A DNA stretch of 64,000 bases from Halorubrum sp. DM2 (GTDB lineage Archaea > Halobacteriota > Halobacteria > Halobacteriales > Haloferacaceae), in the NCBI RefSeq assembly GCF_901686465.1, contig NZ_LR594487.1, forward strand, positions 2,263,020 through 2,327,019. Reading direction: 5' to 3'. The translations under genes and the position numbers were made by a program. This document shows, one piece after another, positions 60,800 to 64,000 of this stretch (its first letter is position 1; every line of letters starts with the position of its first letter). Under the pieces are notes generated by a model. The model saw nothing but the letters and a program-made list of their open reading frames with translations, was not told the DNA's origin and did no database searches.

Positions 60800-60994
60800 A
60801 TCTTCCACGCGTGTCATCTCGTTCAGCCGTCGAATCGTGGTGAGTACGAGATCAGCGAGGCTATCGACTTACTGATTCAGAGCGGGCGGACGATCGACGC
60901 GATCGGACTAGAGGGCTGGCGGATCGACGCAGGGTATCCCGAAGATCGAGAGGAGGCTGAGCGGCGGTCACAGGGAGGGGAAGTGGAAGCCTGA
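60800..60994 (+). pseudogene. 3' fragment of an AglF-like nucleotidyltransferase gene
   Basis: The frame encodes the last 64 residues of an AglF-like protein (IFHACHLVQPSNRGEYEISE onward to EVEA-stop). It aligns without gaps to 58837-59031 with about 33 differences in 195 bases, many of them at third codon positions. No start or catalytic part is present, so it is a truncated remnant. It lies directly after the last origin box and may be the original gene end left after the origin-cdc6 segment was inserted or exchanged. Confidence 0.82.
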
Positions 60995-61094
60995 CAAAAT
61001 CTGTTGACTCAATTAACTCAGCCTACTCTTGATTCGGTATCGATTGGACTTTTCGGTCGAATTAAGTCCACGCGTATAATGTAAACCGAACGTC

Positions 61095-62558
61095 ATGGCC
61101 TCACTTCTTCGGTCGATACTCTCTATCTTTTCAGGGAAAGTCGTCGGCATACTGATTAGCTTGGTGTTCACTCCGATTCTTGTCCGAATTATCTCTCAAG
61201 CGCAGTACGGCTTGTATGCAAGTGTATTGGCTGGATTTGGTATTGTAACGCTGCTCTCTAAAGGGGGGCTGTTTGACGCGACCCGGAAAACGGTCGCTGA
61301 ACACATCGACAACCCAACTGAGATTTCGTCGGTCATCTCTACGTCGTTGCTCCTTAGCGTGATTTACGGGTTGATCGCCACTGCTCTCGTATTTCTGAGT
61401 CTCCGCTTGGAGATTGTCCCCTCCCGATACACGCCGTATGTCTGGGTACTCACCGGTGCGATACTCTTCACGAACGTCTTCGCGATCGTCAAAGGAGCCT
61501 TCTACGGCCTCCAGAAAGAGTCAGTCGGTGAAGTCCTAAACATCGCACGCCGGCTGATATACACGGCTGGCGCGTTGTCACTCGCATACATTGGGTACGA
61601 CGTGGTAGGTGTGTTCGCCGCGTACGCGTTCTCATTTTTGCTTCTTAGTATATCGGGAGCCGTCGTACTGACGAGATATTCCTCATTTGGATTACCGGGA
61701 CGAGACGATCTTGTAACATATGGTCGGGGGATTTCGACTTTTGGTGGGTATCAATTGGTTGGCGGACTGAGTGCGATGTTGCTGTACCGAACTGACATCC
61801 TTCTCGTTGAGTTCTTCAAAGGGGGGACGTTTACCGCCCTCTATCAAAGTGCAATAACCCCCGCTGAGATGATCTGGTTCGTCCCGTCCGCGATACAGAT
61901 GGCGTTCCTCCAGCACACGGCGAGCCTCTGGAGCTCCGATCAGATCGACGAAATCAATGAGAATATACAAACGGGAGTCAAATATGCCGTCCTCTCGTTG
62001 ACACTCTTCGGTGTCGGCTTGGTGGTCCTCGCAGAGCCATTCCTAACTGCTTATTTCGGCCCGGAATACACGGATGCGACTACAACGCTCCAGGTACTTG
62101 TCTTCGGGACGTTCTTTTTCGGTATTACTAGAGTCATCGTTCCTGTGTTCCAAGCAGCAGGCTGGGTACGACATACGGAACTCATTACGTTTGGTGCGCT
62201 CATTCTTAACGTCCTCTTGAACGTTACCCTCATCCCTCGATACGGTATTATCGGGGCCGGAATCGCGACTGGACTGTCTTACGTCGCCATATTCGTCGGG
62301 AATGTCACGCTCTGGAAGTACTCTCCATTCGACATCGTTCCGCTGAGGTGGGCCGGCAAGCTCGCAATGACGCAAGGGATCTTCGCTGTTCTCTTTCTCG
62401 GTCTCGTCAGATTTATTGATCTCTCACCGTGGCCTTCGCTGCTCGTGTTCCCCCTGTTGGGATTGGTACTGTTCCTCGGTATCAATATCACGGCCGGGTA
62501 CGTACCGACTCAGCCGGCACAGCCCTACCTAAAGCGTGCGAAGAGGTTCCTGTCCTAG
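61095..62558 (+). CDS. Polysaccharide flippase (Wzx/AglR type, MOP superfamily)
   Basis: A 487-residue membrane protein with about 14 hydrophobic helices, starting LLRSILSIFSGKVVGILISL, typical of lipid-linked oligosaccharide flippases. It would move lipid-linked glycans across the membrane for S-layer glycosylation or polysaccharide export. GC content is clearly lower than in the genes before 60.7 kb and codon use is more relaxed, consistent with horizontal exchange. It converges with the glycosyltransferase gene, overlapping by four bases. A TATA-like cgtataat is at 61073-61080. Confidence 0.9.
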   Translation: MASLLRSILSIFSGKVVGILISLVFTPILVRIISQAQYGLYASVLAGFGIVTLLSKGGLFDATRKTVAEHIDNPTEISSVISTSLLLSVIYGLIATALVFLSLRLEIVPSRYTPYVWVLTGAILFTNVFAIVKGAFYGLQKESVGEVLNIARRLIYTAGALSLAYIGYDVVGVFAAYAFSFLLLSISGAVVLTRYSSFGLPGRDDLVTYGRGISTFGGYQLVGGLSAMLLYRTDILLVEFFKGGTFTALYQSAITPAEMIWFVPSAIQMAFLQHTASLWSSDQIDEINENIQTGVKYAVLSLTLFGVGLVVLAEPFLTAYFGPEYTDATTTLQVLVFGTFFFGITRVIVPVFQAAGWVRHTELITFGALILNVLLNVTLIPRYGIIGAGIATGLSYVAIFVGNVTLWKYSPFDIVPLRWAGKLAMTQGIFAVLFLGLVRFIDLSPWPSLLVFPLLGLVLFLGINITAGYVPTQPAQPYLKRAKRFLS

Positions 62559-63775
62559 TCGCCGTCGACGACTCTCGTCCCGTGACCATTGTGGGACTGT
62601 ATACATGACTGGAAGACACTCACGAGTTCGTCGACCGCCTGTGAGATGTCGAATTTGGACTCCACAGTTTTACGACCGTTGGCTGCGATCTCCTTCCGGC
62701 GATTCTGGTCGTCGAGTAGAGAGGATAACGCGTCGACGAGAGCTTCCGAGTCATTCGGCTCAACCAGAATCCCGTCGTGTCCGTCCGTGATCAACTCCGG
62801 AATGGCCGAGATCGACGTGGAGACACACGCGGTTTGGGTGGCCATCGCCTCTTTCAACGCGACGGGTGCGACATCTCGATCGCCGTCCGAAGCGATGACG
62901 CATGGAAGCACGAACAGTTCCGCCTCATGTAGTTCGGTCTCCAGCCGCTCGTCTGAGACGTGCCCCAAGAACTTGACATAGTCTTCGATTCCGTGTTCAC
63001 GAACCCGGCTGCGGAGAGTCTCCTCGCGTTCGCCAGTACCGACGATGTGGTACTCTACGTCGTAACCTCGGTCGATGAGCTCGGTGACTGCGTCGATTGC
63101 GTACTCGTACCCTTTCTTCTCGACGAGTCGCGCAACCGTGAGGAGGCGTCCGGAGACGCAGCCATCGGACGGCTCGAATTTGTCGACACTCGTAGTGGCC
63201 GGTACCACGGTCATGTCTGTTTCGACGCCGATTTCCTCGGAGAGATATCGTTTGTTGTACTCCGACGGGACGATTACATGGTCAAAGCGGGAACAGACGC
63301 GTTGTAATCGTTTGAGACTCGGGGGAGAGAAGATCTCGTAAGCGTGTGCGGTAACTGTACAAGGTATTTCGTAATATACAGCGGCGTAAGTACATGCGAG
63401 TCGATTCGGTGCTGCAAAGTGCGCGTGAATCAAATCTATCTCTTCTTCTTTGTTTATCACCTCTATTATCTGCTTTCCAAAGTGCAAGTAATATGCATGA
63501 TGGAGAGGTCCCTCAAAGAAGGCTGCGTGGCGAAGAACCTTGGGATTTAAAACCGACTTAGAGAATAGCTCTGGTAGCGAAGTAAGAGATGGCTGCTTTG
63601 CATAATATACCGAAATATCCATTCCTGATATCTCTTCGTGTGTAACTTCTTCGTCTGGGCGAGTAAACGAGAAAACCACGATGTCGTGTCCTCGTTGTTT
63701 GAGCTCGTACAATTCGTTAATAACGAAGCTCTCAGAGAGTTTTGGGAACTCATTAACAGTATACAGAATTCGCAT
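62555..63775 (-). CDS. Glycosyltransferase family 4
   Basis: A 406-residue GT-B enzyme that transfers a sugar from a nucleotide donor. N-terminal Rossmann start MRILYTVNEFPKLSESFVIN, a middle DHVIVPSEYNKRYLSEEIG and the donor-site segment LLTVARLVEKKGYEYAIDAV followed by ISAIPELITDGHDGILVEPN (GT4 E-x7-E motif) are present. It is complete. The 5' third is strongly AT-rich (63340-63775), unlike the GC-rich core of the window. Acceptor and sugar unknown. Confidence 0.88.
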   Translation of the reverse strand: MRILYTVNEFPKLSESFVINELYELKQRGHDIVVFSFTRPDEEVTHEEISGMDISVYYAKQPSLTSLPELFSKSVLNPKVLRHAAFFEGPLHHAYYLHFGKQIIEVINKEEEIDLIHAHFAAPNRLACTYAAVYYEIPCTVTAHAYEIFSPPSLKRLQRVCSRFDHVIVPSEYNKRYLSEEIGVETDMTVVPATTSVDKFEPSDGCVSGRLLTVARLVEKKGYEYAIDAVTELIDRGYDVEYHIVGTGEREETLRSRVREHGIEDYVKFLGHVSDERLETELHEAELFVLPCVIASDGDRDVAPVALKEAMATQTACVSTSISAIPELITDGHDGILVEPNDSEALVDALSSLLDDQNRRKEIAANGRKTVESKFDISQAVDELVSVFQSCIQSHNGHGTRVVDGD

Positions 63776-64000
63776 AATTGAACCTAGTCTATTTATCTAT
63801 TTGATGTGACTTATACGCTGCTATCGAGGATATACATGTGTCTGTACCGCATTTACCTTGGAGTTATACTGGTTGATAATATTTCAACATCTAACCTGTG
63901 GATATAATATTGGCATTTATATATAATATACACTCCACACTCTCCTCTTTCTCCTCTCCCTCAGAACCAAATTGCTTAATAGCGCCGAGAATGTAAGAGT
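63776..64000. other. AT-rich end of the window
   Basis: About 225 bases with very low GC and many TATA-like strings (for example 63905-63930). The block at 63776-63810 may be the promoter of the glycosyltransferase gene. No gene start is visible before the window ends. Confidence 0.5.

Overview
The window is GC-rich haloarchaeal chromosome, most like Halorubrum. The signs are strongly acidic proteins, TATA boxes with very short or absent leaders, FtsZ2 with a CdrS/CdrL pair, archaeal SMC/ScpA, HalX response regulators, an Orc1/Cdc6 with its own origin repeats, and sugar-nucleotide genes of the archaeal glycosylation type. The genus is inferred from protein resemblance only. I recognised no rRNA, tRNA or CRISPR.

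Layout. 0.2-5.4 kb: phosphate uptake operon pstS-pstC-pstA-pstB-phoU. 5.4-11.3 kb: ArsC-like phosphatase, cation/Ca2+ antiporter, ring-cleavage-type VOC protein, methylmalonyl-CoA mutase cobalamin subunit with MeaB, a hydrolase and a hotdog thioesterase. 11.8-20.4 kb: tRNA thiolation (NcsA type), then the cell-division and chromosome block (ftsZ2, cdrS, cdrL, a coiled-coil protein, smc, scpA). 20.8-32.5 kb: MTA phosphorylase, YeiH-like transporter, malate:quinone oxidoreductase, HD phosphohydrolase, phosphoribosyltransferase, a DUF58/DUF4129 membrane operon, an MBL hydrolase and a PAS histidine kinase. 33-38 kb: purL, an ABC ATPase behind a DtxR-type palindrome, and cbiE.

38.5-51 kb is the most unusual part. 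It holds four secreted proteins of the TasA/DUF1102 type, a SipW-like signal peptidase, a DUF5305 membrane protein, a RecA/KaiC-fold protein without a Walker A motif, an HTH membrane protein, a CheY protein and a HalX regulator fused to a membrane domain. Three of the four secreted-protein genes carry the same 23-bp promoter element. I read this as a surface-fibre or biofilm-matrix system with its own export peptidase; this is inference.

51-64 kb: surface glycan genes (epimerase, uridylyltransferases, UDP-glucuronate decarboxylase-like, flippase, glycosyltransferase) are interrupted by a divergent PCNA-like clamp gene and by a replication origin with its cdc6. The origin is flanked by the 3' end of a nucleotidyltransferase gene and a second, diverged copy of that end. 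From about 61 kb the sequence becomes visibly more AT-rich, suggesting an exchanged glycan island.

Between genes there are two classes of repeats. Three copies of a roughly 310-340 bp element (11.4, 20.5 and 32.6 kb) fold into three hairpins whose stems differ between copies but stay paired. Four hairpin relics resemble IS200/IS605 (tnpB-type) ends.
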